A stretch of 64,000 bases of DNA from Bacteroidales bacterium (GTDB lineage: Bacteria; Bacteroidota; Bacteroidia; Bacteroidales; UBA932), in NCBI GenBank assembly GCA_017550655.1, contig JAFZOK010000013.1, positions 124,001 through 188,000 of the forward strand, given 5' to 3'. Below the pieces are notes generated by a model. That model was not told the origin of the DNA. It did no database searches and saw nothing but the letters and a program-made list of their open reading frames with translations. A program made the position numbers and the translations under genes. Below, piece by piece: positions 63,804 through 64,000 of the stretch. Position 1 is the first letter of the stretch, and every line of letters begins with the position of its first letter.

Positions 63804-64000
63804 AATACGACGCCATCATACTAGGCAGCGGACTGGGAGGTCTGGAATGCGCCTTCATACTCGCAAAATGCGGTATGAACGTGTGCGTAGTGGAAAAGAA
63901 CGCCGCACTGGGAGGATGCCTTCAGAGTTTCCGCAGGGGAAAGGATGAGTTCGATACCGGCTTCCACTATGTGGGAGCGCTTGGAAAAGGCCAGATTCTG
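63800..64000 (+). CDS. FAD/NAD(P)-binding oxidoreductase, phytoene-desaturase-like, cut by the window edge
   Basis: Only the first 67 codons are present. MKYDAIILGSGLGGLECA gives a dinucleotide-binding GxGxxG at 9-14, followed by an Glu at the end of the second strand (VEKN) and a GG motif, as in phytoene desaturase/CrtI and all-trans-retinol saturase-like enzymes. The start overlaps the exporter stop (ATGA), so it belongs to the same operon. Full function cannot be judged from this part. Confidence 0.75.
   Translation, partial: MKYDAIILGSGLGGLECAFILAKCGMNVCVVEKNAALGGCLQSFRRGKDEFDTGFHYVGALGKGQIL

Overview
The window reads as a chromosomal segment of a Bacteroidetes bacterium, most likely of the order Bacteroidales. 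Supporting signs are the TAnnTTTG -7 / TTTG -33 promoter pattern before many genes, DUF3098, DUF4270, DUF4294 and DUF4465 proteins, a fimbrillin-like lipoprotein, an Oar-type TonB-dependent receptor, a FeoA-FeoB fusion and a short glycogen-synthase-like protein. Family or genus cannot be fixed from sequence alone.

Layout. (a) 1-8.8 kb: an unusual module with a SEDS glycosyltransferase fused to a penicillin-binding transpeptidase, a membrane Ser/Thr kinase, a degenerate FHA protein, two paralogous proteins of unknown family on either side of a sigma-factor-like protein, and one more unknown protein. (b) 8.8-13.2 kb: an accessory block with an AbiEi/AbiEii pair, a candidate RiPP locus (Cys-rich 65-aa precursor plus radical SAM/SPASM enzyme), and a protein ending in a FISUMP/C-type-lectin-like domain that could be a retroelement-diversified target. 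(c) 13.4-14.3 kb: a secreted esterase. (d) 14.4-25.0 kb, minus strand: the spc and alpha ribosomal operons from rplP to rplQ, detached from rpsC and the rest of the S10 operon and driven by their own promoter. (e) 25.0-26.7 kb: a REPtron, i.e. a Y1/HUH REP-associated transposase flanked by four and two copies of a 52-bp-spaced palindromic repeat, next to a further structured palindromic element. (f) 26.7-48.4 kb: housekeeping and envelope genes, including M19 dipeptidase, gltS, lpxH/uppP/DUF3098/ftsX, a TonB receptor, metK under a SAM-II riboswitch, mutS2, a PHP phosphatase, comF-like, the c-di-AMP synthase cdaA and a C69 peptidase. (g) 48.5-51 kb: feoAB. (h) 51-56 kb: an operon-like run of a 48-aa acidic peptide, a fimbrillin-like lipoprotein and three exported or membrane unknowns, then tRNA-Glu. 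(i) 57.2-64 kb: a beta-lactamase-fold hydrolase, then a tightly coupled acyltransferase / ketosynthase / ACP / MMPL exporter / FAD oxidoreductase operon that resembles the core of an aryl-polyene/flexirubin-type or unusual lipid pathway and runs off the right edge.

How the genes work together. The left module couples septal/elongation-type wall synthesis machinery to phospho-signalling, much as actinobacterial rodA-pbpA-pknB-FHA loci do. The middle is translation and secretion (ribosomal proteins, SecY, IF-1, methionine aminopeptidase, RNA polymerase alpha). The right half is largely cell envelope, nutrient uptake and surface-exposed proteins. The strongest candidates for something new are the RiPP locus, the SEDS-PBP/kinase/FHA module with its paralogous unknowns, the REPtron beside a broken ribosomal superoperon, and the ketosynthase-exporter operon.
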